DNA from: Sweltsa coloradensis
Lineage: Eukaryota; Arthropoda; Insecta; Plecoptera; Chloroperlidae
DNA length: 64,000 nucleotides
Assembly: GCA_024449915.1 (NCBI GenBank)
Contig: JAMZAV010000319.1
Location: 248,001-312,000, forward strand
Reading direction: 5' to 3'
The notes beneath the pieces were generated by a model that was not told where the DNA came from, did not search any database, and worked only from the letters and a program-made list of their open reading frames with translations. Of this stretch, positions 45,501 through 58,013 are shown one piece after another; positions within the stretch are counted from its first letter, which is position 1; every line of letters begins with the position of its first letter. The position numbers and the translations under genes were made by a program.

Positions 45501-46556
45501 CAAACATATCAGGTTCGAATCTGAGTTGGTTGATACAATCACCTTACTTTGACGCTACGCATTACAGTTCGCCGCGTATCCAAACATCTTAAATCTTCAT
45601 TTCCGTGCGCGGTATAACAAGTAATAGCTATTAATTAAGAAAACAAGCAATTCTAACGCTTTACGCTCGCAACATTAAATTAATTTAGAACTAATTTGCA
45701 TCTGGGGAATCGCTTCGCTTGTTTGCTTGTTATTTTACGACGTGGAAAGCGCGCTTATCTAATTTCACCGACGCTCACACGAACTATATAGGTAAAATGT
45801 TTTATTATGGGTGACTGGATTCTTGTTTGAGGTGATGTTGTTAGTAAGGAAGCTACCATTTCATAATGATTCTATATTAATTAATATTTTGAGGGTGCCT
45901 CGAGCGAAATGTTAGCTTTCAGCCAAGGTACTCTAAATTAGTGGATCGATTTGGTGAACCTTGACATTTATCTTGCTCATGGTACTATTGTATAATAATG
46001 GCGATAAATGGTTGTTTTAAGGTTGAAAAAGAAGATGGTCTGTAAAAACATGTGACAGGAACGTAGGTTTTGCCTTTTTGGACTGGGTAAGATTCGATAT
46101 CTCCAATTATTATGTTCGGTCGCCTAATTATAGGCTTTTACTATATAATCTAATTTTTAACATTCTTGGTCAAATTGTACATTTGCATCATCATGTATGT
46201 GGCTATACATTTGTGAGTGCATGCTTTCCAAACAAATAATACATAGGTAGGTAAATTTTGCGTTTTACGTTTTTGATGTAAAATCGAGGTAATAATATTT
46301 TTGAAAACGTTACAAATTGCTAATTTTCTTTTTTCTTTTTTAATGTTTTTTCCCTTTTTTCTTTTCTTCTTCTTTTTTTTCTTTTTCTACACCTTTTTTA
46401 TATTTGATTCATTAATTAATATCATTTAATATCATTTTTATTTGCTATCAAAATTGTTGTGTTTTAATGCATTTTTGTTGTAATGTTACTATTTCAAATA
46501 TTTACTAAAGTGTAGTTCATTGTTGTGTCTACATCTATGTAATTAGATTTATTTAG
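45501..46556. other. Unannotated stretch with a pyrimidine tract
   Basis: A T/C-rich tract lies at 46320-46395. No gene recognised. Confidence 0.35.
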
Positions 46557-46633
46557 TTGTCCTCCTTTGAAAATCAGTTTTATAACTGAATAGGATAGAC
46601 GTTAAATAAATAAATAAAATAAAATAAATAAAA
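46557..46633 (+). mobile_element. SINE1 3' fragment, diverged
   Basis: GTCCTCCTTTGAAAATCAG, then ACTGAATAGG and an AAAT-type tail: a decayed SINE1 3' end. Confidence 0.55.
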
Positions 46634-47888
46634 GACTATTAATAAGGTTTTTCCATGACTATAATACGAATTAGTTTAGTATTTGAATCTAACGTTTGAA
46701 TTGGCTATATAGAATTTGAATGTGAACATAATCCTACAAAGCATCATTTCTCATTACACGCTCACCCCCAGCCTTTCCCAAATTTACGTTTTTGATCTAA
46801 AGAAAAAGTCAAAATTTGACAAAAACAAAAAGATAAATATTCAAAATTTAAAAACTATTTTTACATAAGCGTACCTCTAATGTTATACGTTATACTCAAA
46901 ATAACGTCTCCAACAACGTTCCCCCCCCCCCCCCCCCCAGAAGTGCTACGTCACAGGAGCTGCAGAACTTACATCTGCTACTTAAACTTTATCATTATGA
47001 CACGTGAGCCCCCCCTTCCCCACCCTAAGGCAGTCTTTAATAAACTTGGAGGTAGGTCTCATATTTAAAACAACAGTTAAAGGGTGGAGAGACTCCCCAT
47101 TTTGAAGACAACGCAGGAAAAGGGATGTCGCCAAACTTTGGAATAAATCACCCCCCAGCTATTGAATATGGTAACATACCGAGCTTGTATACGACATTAT
47201 AGCATCGATCGCAGCCGACTCCATTTCAATACCTAAATATTAATGCGTCGCTATTATTCGTATAGGGTTATATAAGGCTTCCGAAAAAGTTCTATACCTA
47301 CTCCATTTTAAAACCATTCCAAAGATGTTTTATGTCATTGAAGAAATTTTCTTTTTTTTCAATGTTGGCAGTTGGGAAGAATGGGAATTTATGATTGGTT
47401 GAGATATCAGGAAAACGTAATATATCTTAAACTGGAATTCGGGGTAAAGTAGCGTGGGACAGGTGGGTTTAATAAAGTCTGCAGGTTGAATCGTTTTAAG
47501 GTTTCAGACAACTTTGATCGGATGTCAAATTGAATAGAAACTCGTAGATATATTAAATTGCGTCTCTCTTACATTCTAAATACAGTGATGATCAATAGAA
47601 ACACCTGTGACATTCTCATGTAAATGTAGTCAAATGAAAGTTTAAAAAACAAACTTTATTGAACGTATTGGTTAAATATTGGCACAAACAGCAGAACGTA
47701 AATGGATATAGAAATTCAAGAGTAATTCAATCAGATACTATTAACTTTCAAATATTACAGTAAAGAAAGAAATAATGTTGGTTGGGAGGGGCAGTGTGGT
47801 ACATTGAAGGAAAAATCGAAACAAAAAACACTGATAAATTCAAGTTAATTTACCTTAAACACCAACGTTTTGTGACTGTGACATTATA
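46634..47888. other. Unannotated stretch
   Basis: A run of about 19 C lies at 46920-46938. No gene recognised. Confidence 0.35.
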
Positions 47889-48010
47889 ATTTTGTTTTTC
47901 TTGTTTACTTAACGTCATCTTATTCGGTTATCAAAACTGATTTACAAAGGAAGAAAATAAATCAAACTTTATATTACATAAAGGCCTATGCACACAAAAT
48001 AATTAACATA
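47889..48010 (+). repeat. Dispersed repeat R6, second copy
   Basis: Shares ordered blocks with 6781-6900. Confidence 0.4.
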
Positions 48011-48992
48011 TTTTGTAAAAAAATTAAATACTTAACTTGATTGTTGAAAATAGAGTAACATGTGTTTATTTTGGAACAATTTTAACCACTAATTTCCATC
48101 CTAAACATTTGAAACTTTAGTAGGATCTTAAAAAAGAGTATGCACATGGTTCTATTCCAGGAATGTTTTATAACATTGCCTAATTTGTTAAATTAATGAC
48201 CGTGAATATGCCATTATGTTCAAATTTTACGGAAATTGAATTTATTTAATAAAAGTAATATAATGCGACGTAGGCGTAAGAAGTAAACTTTGATACTTCA
48301 ATTATCAGTATTTAAGTGTATTTTCACAAACATTTAACATGATCGCAAACACAAAGTCACATTATCTGTGATATTCATAATATTTTTTTTTAAATTTATT
48401 AGACTCGCCCTTTTATCCAGGATCGCCCCCCCCCCAGTCTCGTGGGAGCTAATGCATAAGCTATGTCGCCACCCCCATGAAGTTTGCCACCTGTCTCATC
48501 AAGCCGTAATTCAAAGCTAAGTTTTATCCCCTCTCTCCCCCCACCCCCCCCCCGGGCTAATAAACCAGGCGTCGTACGAAGGTAGATCAAGATACCACCC
48601 AACTTCACTAGCGAAAAGTGAATGGGTGGGAAATTGAAGATAACTTTTCATAAAGGACGCGCGATTCAATTGAATTCAGTAAATTAGTTATGTTTCGAGG
48701 CCTTGCAACTTCCATGCGAAGTTGGACATCTTTGTACACTCGATGTCAAAACACTGTGACATGAGCGCTGTGGCATTGTCTTGTCCTGACAGCTACATAA
48801 TGTGGAGGGATATTTCAATGCTTGACCTAAATGCGGGAGTACTAAAATTGAATTGAATCTTTATTTTGCTCAAAGCTATTTTAAATGCAATTTCAATAAA
48901 AAAAATAGAAAAATTCAATACAATTTCAATTTTAAAATTAGGCATAATTAAACAGAGTTAAACATACATACAAGAACAGTCAATATTTAAAA
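48011..48992. other. Unannotated stretch with poly-C runs
   Basis: C runs lie at about 48426 and 48541-48553. An AT-rich tail-like segment at 48848-48960 could be a retroelement 3' end, but it has no partner here. Confidence 0.3.
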
Positions 48993-49480
48993 CTAGGAAA
49001 ACGCTTAAGTCCCGCCGCGTTGATGGATGAGCGTAATTTTTTTTAAACGAAAAAGCGAAAAATTGCGATTTTTTTAATAGATAATTTTTCGATTACGCTC
49101 AAATTTCAAACGAATATATTAATTCATAAAATTAAAGTTCTGTAAAAAAATCGTTACAATCGGATAAAGCATGTAGGCCTAGATGTTATAAGTCGAAGAA
49201 TTTTGTTAAAAATCGAAAAAAATCGTAAAATTGCGATTTTCACGAGAAATAATTTTTCGATCGATTTTTCCCTCCGTGCAGTTCTTCGTTCAGAGATTTC
49301 ATAGACCTCCATAAAATTTCATCGCAATTGGAGTATTGGTTTAGCCGGAATCGTGTTCACAGACACACAAAAATACAAAGAAAAAAGAAAGGAAGAAAAA
49401 AAAAAACATTCCGGATTTTTTTCTCCAGTGTAGTGAAATGGAATCTTCGCTTCGCTCGCTACGCTCGCTACGCTCATCCA
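48993..49480 (-). mobile_element. HINE, sub-type A, short
   Basis: Close relative of 2085-2729 with fewer core units: same TTTTCCCTCCGTGCAG variant near the 5' side and the same hairpin. 3' CTAG at 48993, 5' terminus at 49480. Confidence 0.8.
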
Positions 49481-49692
49481 ATCATACAAGTCATATCAAA
49501 ATCAATTGAGTTTGAACAAATTTTATACGTTCAACTTTAAAAATGCTATACGTTGTTCCAGTTTTTTCACTAATTCTAAATTATTATATAATCGGCATCC
49601 AGATCAAAAAACATATTTTTGAGTTCAAACTGAAGCTGCTCAATTAAAAGTTTATCGAAGAATTAAACCTCACAGATTGTAGATGTGTTTTT

Positions 49693-49708
49693 GGTGGAGG
49701 TGCCGGGT
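49693..49708 (+). repeat. 16-bp motif, copy g
   Basis: Exact GGTGGAGGTGCCGGGT. The degraded counterpart near 50483-50501 no longer matches. Confidence 0.8.
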
Positions 49709-49754
49709 TAGAAAATATTCTTTTTTGAGTGACGTTAGTACTTAAATTTAAATT

Positions 49755-49945
49755 ATGGGAAGTTTTTGGGTTAACAAAGGAATGTGCTTGGTGCGATCAG
49801 AGAACATTTAACCTTACAAATAATTGTCTCCTACATTAAATTTGGAAATAACTATATAGAATCTTCTTTGTTGCACTAGTTAAGGTTAGTTACTAAAAAA
49901 ACTAACAAAAAATTTGAAAATTTGCTCTGATTGTGCGAAAGACAC
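49755..49945 (+). repeat. Dispersed repeat R5
   Basis: Aligns with 62605-62790 (GTTAACAAAGGA, GATCAG, AAATAATTGTCTCCTAC). Unclassified. Confidence 0.45.
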
Positions 49946-50322
49946 ATTCTAACTTGACAAACTGGTACAAACCACATAGAACAATCGATAGGGCTCAAAG
50001 TGATCCAAAATAATTCATTGAGTTCTTCATTTTAAGCCTGGTTTGCCCGAGCTCATCCAATCATACCGATCCTGGAGTTAAGACGTCCGCACGGGTAGTG
50101 AGAGACTCGGTTTCGATCCCCGGTAAGTGTAAGTTTGTAATCTGGATTTTACACCCTTATAGAGACTGCTTTGAAGCCCACACCCGCCATTATTATATAG
50201 GAAAGTACAAGAGAGATATCGATAGCATCTACTCTCCAGACTCACTTAATTATCGACAAAACTTTCTCCCCCACCCCTTTATTCTCACAGGATACCACAC
50301 CAGCTACACACAGCCTTTGATA

Positions 50323-50970
50323 GTTCCGCACGGTGTTCAATTGCAGGGTTGAACAATAGTTTTCACACCTAAAATGCATCTAGTAAGATTTATAAATCGC
50401 ATCACCAGATCAAGGAAATACAAGAATTTCGAGTTCAATGTAAGCTGCTCAATTTAAGTTTATCGAAAATTAAACCCACACTTGTAGATGTTTTTGTGAA
50501 AAGGGCCGGTAGAACAACATCTTTGTTGAGTGACGTTTAATTGAAATTTAAATAGGAAGTTTGGTAACATAAAAGCAAGGCTTGTGCGAATCAGAGAATA
50601 CTAACTTCAAATAATGTCTCTCATACTTAAATTGCGAAACAAAGAATTCTTTGTTGCCACTAGTAGGTTAGTCTAAAAACAACACAACAAATTTGATAAA
50701 TTTGCTTTCCCGATGGCAGAAAAGGACACATCCTAAATGACACAAACTGTACAAACCACATAGAAAGACGATAGGGTCAAATGACTCCAAAATATTCATT
50801 GATTTCTTCATTAACCTGTTGCCCAGCTTATCCAATCATAAACCGACCTGGAGTAAGACGTCGCACGGGTTATGTTCGAGACGGTTCGAATTCCCCGGTA
50901 GGTAAGTTTGTAATCAGGGATTTTACACCCTTAATAGAGACTGCTTTGAAGCCCACACCCCATTATAGAG
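50323..50970 (+). repeat. Deletion-rich second copy, probable assembly error
   Basis: Aligns with 49550-50200 throughout but lacks single bases and short runs at many sites, whereas the next 122 bp are a perfect duplicate. Confidence 0.55.
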
Positions 50971-51535
50971 GAAAGTACAAGAGAGATATCGATAGCATCT
51001 ACTCTCCAGACTCACTTAATTATCGACAAAACTTTCTCCCCCACCCCTTTATTCTCACAGGATACCACACCAGCTACACACAGCCTTTGATAGTTCCGCC
51101 CGGGTTCGATTCCCGGTCAGGGTTAGTTTACAATCAGGGTTTTACACCCTACAAAGCACAGAGACTCTTATGAAACCCACACCCTCATCATAGAGGAAAG
51201 TACTAGAGAGAGCTCGATAGCATGTACTCTCCAAACTCACTTAATTATCGACAAAACTTTCTCCCCCACCCCTTTATTCTCACAGGACACCACACCAGCT
51301 ACACAGCCTTTGATAGTTCCGCCCGGGTTCAATTCCCGGTCAGGGTTAGTTTACAATCAGGGTTTCACACCCTACAAAGCACAGAGACTCTTATGAAACC
51401 CACACCCTCATCATAGAGGAAAGTACTAGAGAGCTCGATAGCATGTACTCTCCAAACTCACTTAATTATCGACAAAACTTTGTCCCCCACCCCTTTATCC
51501 TCATAGGACACCACACCAGCAACACACAGCCTTTG
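50870..51535 (+). repeat. Tandem repeat of ~220 bp units with a tRNA-like B box
   Basis: Three consecutive units, with boundaries near 51091 and 51314 (offset 223 bp). Each carries a B-box-like GGGTTCGATTCCCGG (or a variant), TTTACACCCT and CTCACTTAATTATCGAC. A SINE-derived tandem array is likely. Confidence 0.6.
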
Positions 51536-53273
51536 ATACGACGTCTCGATGCTAATAATTAATGTCCAGTTTACAAAGCGCCGTGTCAGCGTGTTGCGTC
51601 GTCAGCATCCCTGCTAGGGGTGAGGGGGGGGGGGGGACACGAGAGTTGGAACGTGAGGCGGAAGGCAAACAACTGAGGGGAATGTACGCGGAAACTCTCC
51701 CCCCTAGAGCGTAACAATCAGTTAGCTGCTTCTTGAAAGAGGTGCGAATGGAAGGGAAATGCTAGGAAGTCACTATAGACAACATTTCAACTCAAGGGGA
51801 TTTGTTTAAATAATGATAATAGGAATCTGTTAAACTCCCCTTTCTTTTATGAGAACAAGTGGATTGTCTAGTGATTTTTGTTCATACCAGTGCAATGGAA
51901 CTTTAAAATAATAGTTATCATCCCGGTTGTGCTTTGTACTTAATAACTTTTGAAATGCGCGTGTTTCGTAATACCAATCAAATGCACTTTTGGAATTCAT
52001 CAGGGTTCGATCATTGGGCCGATTATGTTTGATATTTTTCGTTTTGTTGTTCAATTTGTACGTTTTGTATTTTGTAATTTAAAAAAAGTTTGTTTTAGTA
52101 TTTAATAATTGTATAACACATTATGTAGTATTGTTGATATGTCCTTAATTTGAATTTAAAGTATATTAGTTAGGGAAAATAAATTATTGCGTTTTGGATA
52201 ATCTGGTTTAAAATTAACTGTTTAAAATGCACGATGTGTGACGAAGACAGACGGAATTTTTACGAGTAGGAACACAAACAATAAATTAGGAAATTATGAC
52301 AATGTTTTGCTGTAAAAGTAAAAAAGCGAATAAAAAACTAATCGACTCACCAATATTTGGATGTTGCAATTTCCGACATATGCGCGCTTCTCGCTCCAAT
52401 TTCTGGAAATCTGGAAACAGGAGAATACAAACATTACTATCTTGTACCATTTACGAGATAAACACACACACACACAAAAGCAGTTACACAAATGCCTCGT
52501 ATAAACAAACACACGAACACTAATTGTATATGAGATTCCAACGTTGCTCGAAATTTACAAGTTGCCAACTATTAATTTAACATACAAACTTTTGTTATTT
52601 TGACGTAAAATAATGCGAAAAATAATGATGAAGCTATAAAATTGAACAATATTTATGAAAAACAGTGCGACGTTACTTTTACTTAGGCCAAATAGTTTCC
52701 CATAACAACAATGTTGGTAACAAATATTCGAAGACTGAAATGTCTCACTTTATGTTATGTTTTATGTTATATGGTAATGTAAGGCAAGGTGTGACGGGGA
52801 AACATGGACCTATTGACAGTATTGTGTACGACTAGACGAAGTTACAAATCTCAATTAAATTATCTTGGGAACGCTACGACTTGAGCCGAAAATTTACGTT
52901 CGTACTTTTGAAACCACGACTACATTTTTCCATCTATCAAGATGATTTTATTTGTGCATACTCAGAAAGGTGTTACCTATCCTCGTGCATGGCTGGTTCT
53001 TCAAAATTCGGTCCAGTTTGGTGTCACACAATTTATGAACCTCGACAAAAAATTGGATATTTTTAGACTTTGAGGAGTCACATGAAAATATCGGTGACTT
53101 AAATGGGAAAAGGGACATGTACCAGAAATAGGTATTTATTTGTCGGAGGGTGAAAATAGAACAAGATAATATTGATTTACGAAAAGTACAAAAGTACTGC
53201 ACTCTAGAATCTGAGCGTCCGCACCCTAGCCTCGTAACAGTCGCAGTTACATGAATACATTAACATGATATTA
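51536..53273. other. Unannotated stretch
   Basis: A run of G lies at about 51624-51637 and a short CA run near 52462. No gene recognised. Confidence 0.35.
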
Positions 53274-53740
53274 CTAGGCCGCTTCGCGAACGCTTTTTCT
53301 AGTCGCGTTGATGGATGAGCTTTTATGGTAGAAATGCTTATATTAAAACCTTTATTTCTATGAATTTTGGCTAACTTTTTCTACCATTTCTTTCAAATGG
53401 CAATACATCACCATAACCTGAATGTCCATGTGAAATATGAACGTTGTAGCCCCACCCGTTTGGTCAGAATCGTTTCAAATATCACGAAAATATCGCATTA
53501 AAAATCGAAAAAAATCGTAAAAGTACTATATTCCTTAGAAATATTTCTTCAATTGTACCAAAAACGTGGCAAGTTTAAGTTCAGAGTTTTCGAAGGTCCC
53601 CTCAAATTTTCATTAAGATCGCATATGTCGCTTTCCCGGTAGAACGCGAACAAAAGGACAAAAATAACATACAAAAATAAAAAAAACTCCCGAGCTAATT
53701 TTTTGGGGGGTCAGTGAAATTGAAGTCTTCGCTTCGCTCA
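53274..53740 (-). mobile_element. HINE, sub-type B, variant 3' end, 5' end truncated
   Basis: The 3' end reads CTAGGCCGCTTCGCGAACGC on the plus strand, not the common CTAGGAAAACGC type. There is one core unit. The 5' end stops at CGCTCATT, losing the last bases of the terminus. Confidence 0.75.
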
Positions 53741-53756
53741 TTAACATATTGGAATT

Positions 53757-53812
53757 TGACAAGATTAACGGTGACTTTGGAGCCGTCTTCGAGCAACCAA
53801 GTACGCCATAAG
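53757..53812 (+). mobile_element. SINE1 internal fragment
   Basis: ACGGTGACTTTGGAGCCGTC, then a diverged AGCAAC...GCCATAA, matches the SINE1 body at 33490-33530. The fragment lies a few bases after the truncated HINE. Confidence 0.55.
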
Positions 53813-54352
53813 TCTTGTAAGATATCACCCACTTCAATTAGGTCCTTATTACCGAGTACGTCGACTCTGAATACACATTTAAACATTTTCTTTATTTACA
53901 GAAAAAGCGCAATACACTACAGAAGTATCCACTCGCGATATCATGAGTTAATTTCCCAAACTGTCAATTAATGAGACTAAAAGCACTTTGCAATTATTCC
54001 GCCCGTAACGAGTGGCATTTTCCATTGGTAAATGAGATTGGAGTGCACAGAGTACTACCTATTATTGACAATATTATGATGGTCTAAGTGCAAGCTATCG
54101 TCATATCCCCTCGCCAGCTCCCTGATGGGATGAACACACATAATATTGCGTCATAATGTAATAGACAGTAAAATGTTATTGTGACTCATTCGTAGGGAAT
54201 ATAAAAGTAATGTTTTGGCATAGAAATGTAAAATTTACAAAATGTGGGGCATATTTATGAAACCGCTACACACAGTGCGATTTCCTCTAAAAACAAAGGT
54301 TTGTCTTTTCAATTGAAAATGAGTATAACATTAGGTTATTACTTTTTGTAAA
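53813..54352. other. Unannotated stretch
   Basis: Nothing recognised. Confidence 0.35.
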
Positions 54353-55121
54353 CTAGGAAAACGCTAAAGTCCCGCCGCGTTGATGGATGAGCTTTTTTAA
54401 TTTTTTAGTTTGCGTGGGATATCTTTAATTTTGCAAGTGTTTTGTTTTGCTGCCTATGCCTTGTAGGTGATTGTTGTCAAGTTTCTATTGTTACTTGTAA
54501 AATGTTATTATTTACCGTAAAAAACTTATATTAAAAGCTTTATTTCTATAGATTCTGGCTAACCTTTTCAACTTTATCTTTCAAAAGGTACTACATCACC
54601 ATAACCTTAATGTCCATGTATAATATGAACGTTGTAGCCCCACCCGTTTGGTCAGAATCGGCCCAAATGGCACGAAAATATCGCACTAAACCGTAAAAAA
54701 CTTATATTAAAAGCTTTATTTCTATGGATTCTGGCTAATTTTTCCAACTTTTTCTTTCAAAAGGTACTACATTACCATAACCTTAATGTCCATATATAAT
54801 ATGAACGTTGTAGCCCCACCCGTTTGGTCAGAATCGGCCCAAATGACACGAAAATATGGCACTAAAAATCGAAAAAAATCGTAAAAGTACGATATTCATG
54901 AGAAATATTTCATCGATTGTACCCAAAAACAATACACCTCTAAGTTCAGAGATTTCGAAGGTCCTGTCAAATTTTCATCAAGATCGCTAATGCCGTTTGC
55001 CCGGAATCCTGCTAACAAACAGACAAAAATACAGACAAAAAAAAACAAAAAAAAAAAAAAAACATTGGAGCTAAATTTTTTGGGGGGTCAGTGAAATTGA
55101 AGTCTTCGCTTCGCTCATCCA
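54353..55121 (-). mobile_element. HINE, sub-type B, two core units
   Basis: CTAG at 54353, hairpin, two core units, A-rich microsatellite at 55037-55061, 5' terminus at 55121. Confidence 0.8.
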
Positions 55122-57079
55122 ATTAATTTCACATTTATTAACTTTATTTAAACCTGAATATAGATCAATTTTCAAGGAGCTTCCCATAAGGAGTTAGAAT
55201 ATGGAAAAAGGTATCTATCAAAGATCAATTTTTGAAATGCGAAGGCCTTAAATCGTTTATTTGAAACTGCCAATTTTCCGTAGCTTGACTCATTTTGTCA
55301 TCAAACAAATAAAATAATATTCCTGCAAGCTGTAATCATAAAATGATGTATCCATAAGAAACTATTACTTGATATTTAATCATATTATTGAAACCAGTAT
55401 TATTGTGTCCAGATGACAGCTCTATTGCAATTATTGCAGATCAAACCATGTTTCATTAAAATTTTACCAGTTGACTCTTGTCACTTTCGACAATTATTCT
55501 TCCATGAAACCCATTTCACTTCTGATAAATGTGATGTTCGTTCTTGCAAATTGAATGTCAAAACCAATGTCACATAACCACTAAAACAAATACGAACAGA
55601 AACGCAAAGTTTTGTTTTCGACCTTGTTCGAGACGTTACTCTGAAAACGAGGCTTCCTTTGGAAACTAATTGCGCGACATGATAATTGTCAACAATTTAG
55701 CAACGATATTTGCATGTAAACAGCAAAACGTGTCACCTACACTGAATTGGCAAGGAGGACTCTACTAGCGAGAAAGCAAACAGAAAATATCAGAACGCGC
55801 GATTGGCGTCTAAAAACGGACTGCTTATATATTTATCTTGATTTATTTTTTAGGAAATATATTAAAATACAACAATATATGTCTTTCAAAAATAAATAGA
55901 ACACATACAAGTTACAATTTTTCAACGTTTACACGAAATTATATTTTTTAGTAATTTTGTGAATCAAGTGAACAGGGAAAGAAGAAAATAAGAGTAAAAG
56001 TATCAAGACAAATTTATTGGGATTTTTTCCTCTTGAACCACATAAAATAATTAATAATATTTTATAAATTTACCACATCCACGAAGAACGAAGAAGAACG
56101 TTGAGCGAACATTTTGTTCTATTTTGTATTTATTGAACTACTATCTAAATTAGTGTAATAGCTGAAAATAAAACAAAATTAAGCACATCTTTGTACTTAT
56201 TAATTTTTAGGAAAGTTGACTTGTTTTCCATATTATGAATCAATTAACAATTAACAATTTAAGAACATGGAAGGAAATTATCGTTACTCTGAAAGTAGTA
56301 TAAGTTATCAAATGCCATTCGAAATAAGGAATAAACATTGACATAACATATAAACTTCCCTGTTTTCTTTTTAGATTTTTAACCGCAACAAAATATAAAA
56401 TGCAAATAAGTAAAAATAAATTTAATACTCGTAATTCTCAGAATGAGTACGCATTTACAAGTTTTTTTTAGATTAAAAAAAACAATTTTTCTTAGCCTGC
56501 AGTTAACTTTCAGAGAAACTTAAAGGAAATAGGTTCCAATTGAGTACTTCAAAAGTTGCTATTTTTAAGAGTAGGGGGAACTAAAAAAGTTCACTTTGTT
56601 GATAAGGTAAAGGTTGTCGTGTGGGGAACTAGGCCAAGAAAGCCACAGCTCGCGTGTGTGGTTCATACGTCGTTGAGCACGGAAAACACAGGGAAGTTTA
56701 GACTTCAGAATCAAGTAAATAATTCACTGAATGCCTTGAGCGGAAGGACATGCTGGCAAGACAAATACATCAGGCTAAGAACAGTGGAAAGAGAATGGTT
56801 AATAGGGGTGATTTGAAATAAGTCCAATACGATACCAACAAGCTGACCCGACTAAATACATCAATATATATTTGCTGAAAAAGTTTTAACAAAAACAACG
56901 GTAATAGAATATTTTATAATCTCCAAGAACATTTTGACGTACCGTACTGATATTTTGCATAGTTCTTAGTACTGTGAAATTAGAGTATGAGCAAAAGCAG
57001 ATACTAATAATATTATTTTTGTCTTTTTATGTTGGGATGAGTTTATTCACTTCCAACTAAACTTCCAGCGTAGAGCTTT
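55122..57079. other. Unannotated stretch
   Basis: AT-rich with no recognised gene or repeat. The open frame at 56556-56816 has no recognisable domain. Confidence 0.35.
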
Positions 57080-57095
57080 GGTGGAGGTGCCGGGT
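57080..57095 (+). repeat. 16-bp motif, copy h
   Basis: Exact GGTGGAGGTGCCGGGT. Confidence 0.8.
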
Positions 57096-57246
57096 TGGGT
57101 ACATAGATTTCCGCCTTTGGATGTCGCTGTCACCCTACCCCCTGACAACAAGGGTCACCTAATCATGTAGTCCTTGTGTATTCCTGCATTCCCCCGACAG
57201 TTTCTGGATTATTTATAAGTTAAAGAGGATTGATTGTGCAAGAAGT

Positions 57247-58013
57247 TGTGCATCTATACCGAAACTTACGGCAAATTATTGCTTCAAACCAAACAGATGA
57301 AGGTCAATGACCACCGTCGAATTTTGTTTACGCGTCTAGAAGATAGTCGGCCATTTTGGTCTGTTTTTGATAAGTTATGATCGCCTTTCAGTTCTTCTTT
57401 GAATATCATTTCTTGCAGACATTTTAGAAAGTGACAAATGTCGATACAATCGCTATAAGACGGATGATGTAATATATCATCACCCCATTTACTAAAAATT
57501 CGTCAAACCCAGTATACATGTTTTAGAAAATCATATTTCACAGTGCCTATCTTAAAAACTTACAAGAGACAAATTTACTTATTCACATTTGCTATGTAAA
57601 AACGTTGTATAGTTTGGGCGTTTGTAAGGTAAGAGTACTAAAAACAAAAGCAGTCTGGGCTATATTGACGTTTACGATAAAGCTGTGCACTAAGGCTATT
57701 CGAGACGATAGTGGTGATAGATTACGATGAAGGACGGTTACAAAAAAACATGTCTTATGTGGGATTCGAACCCACGTCCTCGTATCAACGCTTTGGACCA
57801 ACGTCCTAATCGTATGTGCCACCGCGGATAGCGCATGCTGTCTCCTTAGTAAATTCATTCCTCCAAGGTTAAATCTTACAAGAGATCTAACTGTATCCTG
57901 AATTGAACAGATTGTATAGGCAATCTTGCTACAAACATTTAGTAATCATCTGTTTTGTCAATGAGCAAGTTTTTCTACACTATTCATATCAAGAACTCGT
58001 TAAACATGAATGT
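57247..58013 (+). repeat. Left copy of an 850 bp-offset duplication
   Basis: 57673-58013 is almost identical (two substitutions noted) to 58523-58863. The part before 57673 reappears with many deletions at about 58160-58522. Confidence 0.7.
57756..57836 (-). mobile_element. tRNA-like segment, copy 1
   Basis: On the minus strand the T arm is perfect (GTGGG TTCGAAT CCCAC), with a plausible anticodon stem ACGTT/AGCGT. The acceptor ends do not pair. Most likely a tRNA-derived SINE head or tRNA pseudogene. Confidence 0.45.

Larger units (their letters stand above)
49490..50322 (+). repeat. Left copy of a degraded tandem duplication
   Basis: Positions 50201-50322 are identical to 50971-51092. The sequence before it reappears, with many short deletions, at about 50330-50970. 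It includes motif copy g and repeat R5. Confidence 0.65.

Noticed and set aside
50045..50060. HINE 5' terminus (GAGCTCATCCAATCAT)
   Set aside because: Only about 11 bases match. There is no HINE sequence upstream, and it recurs only in the degraded duplicate.
57756..57836. Functional tRNA gene on the minus strand
   Set aside because: The acceptor ends do not pair and U33 is not in place. Called tRNA-like only.
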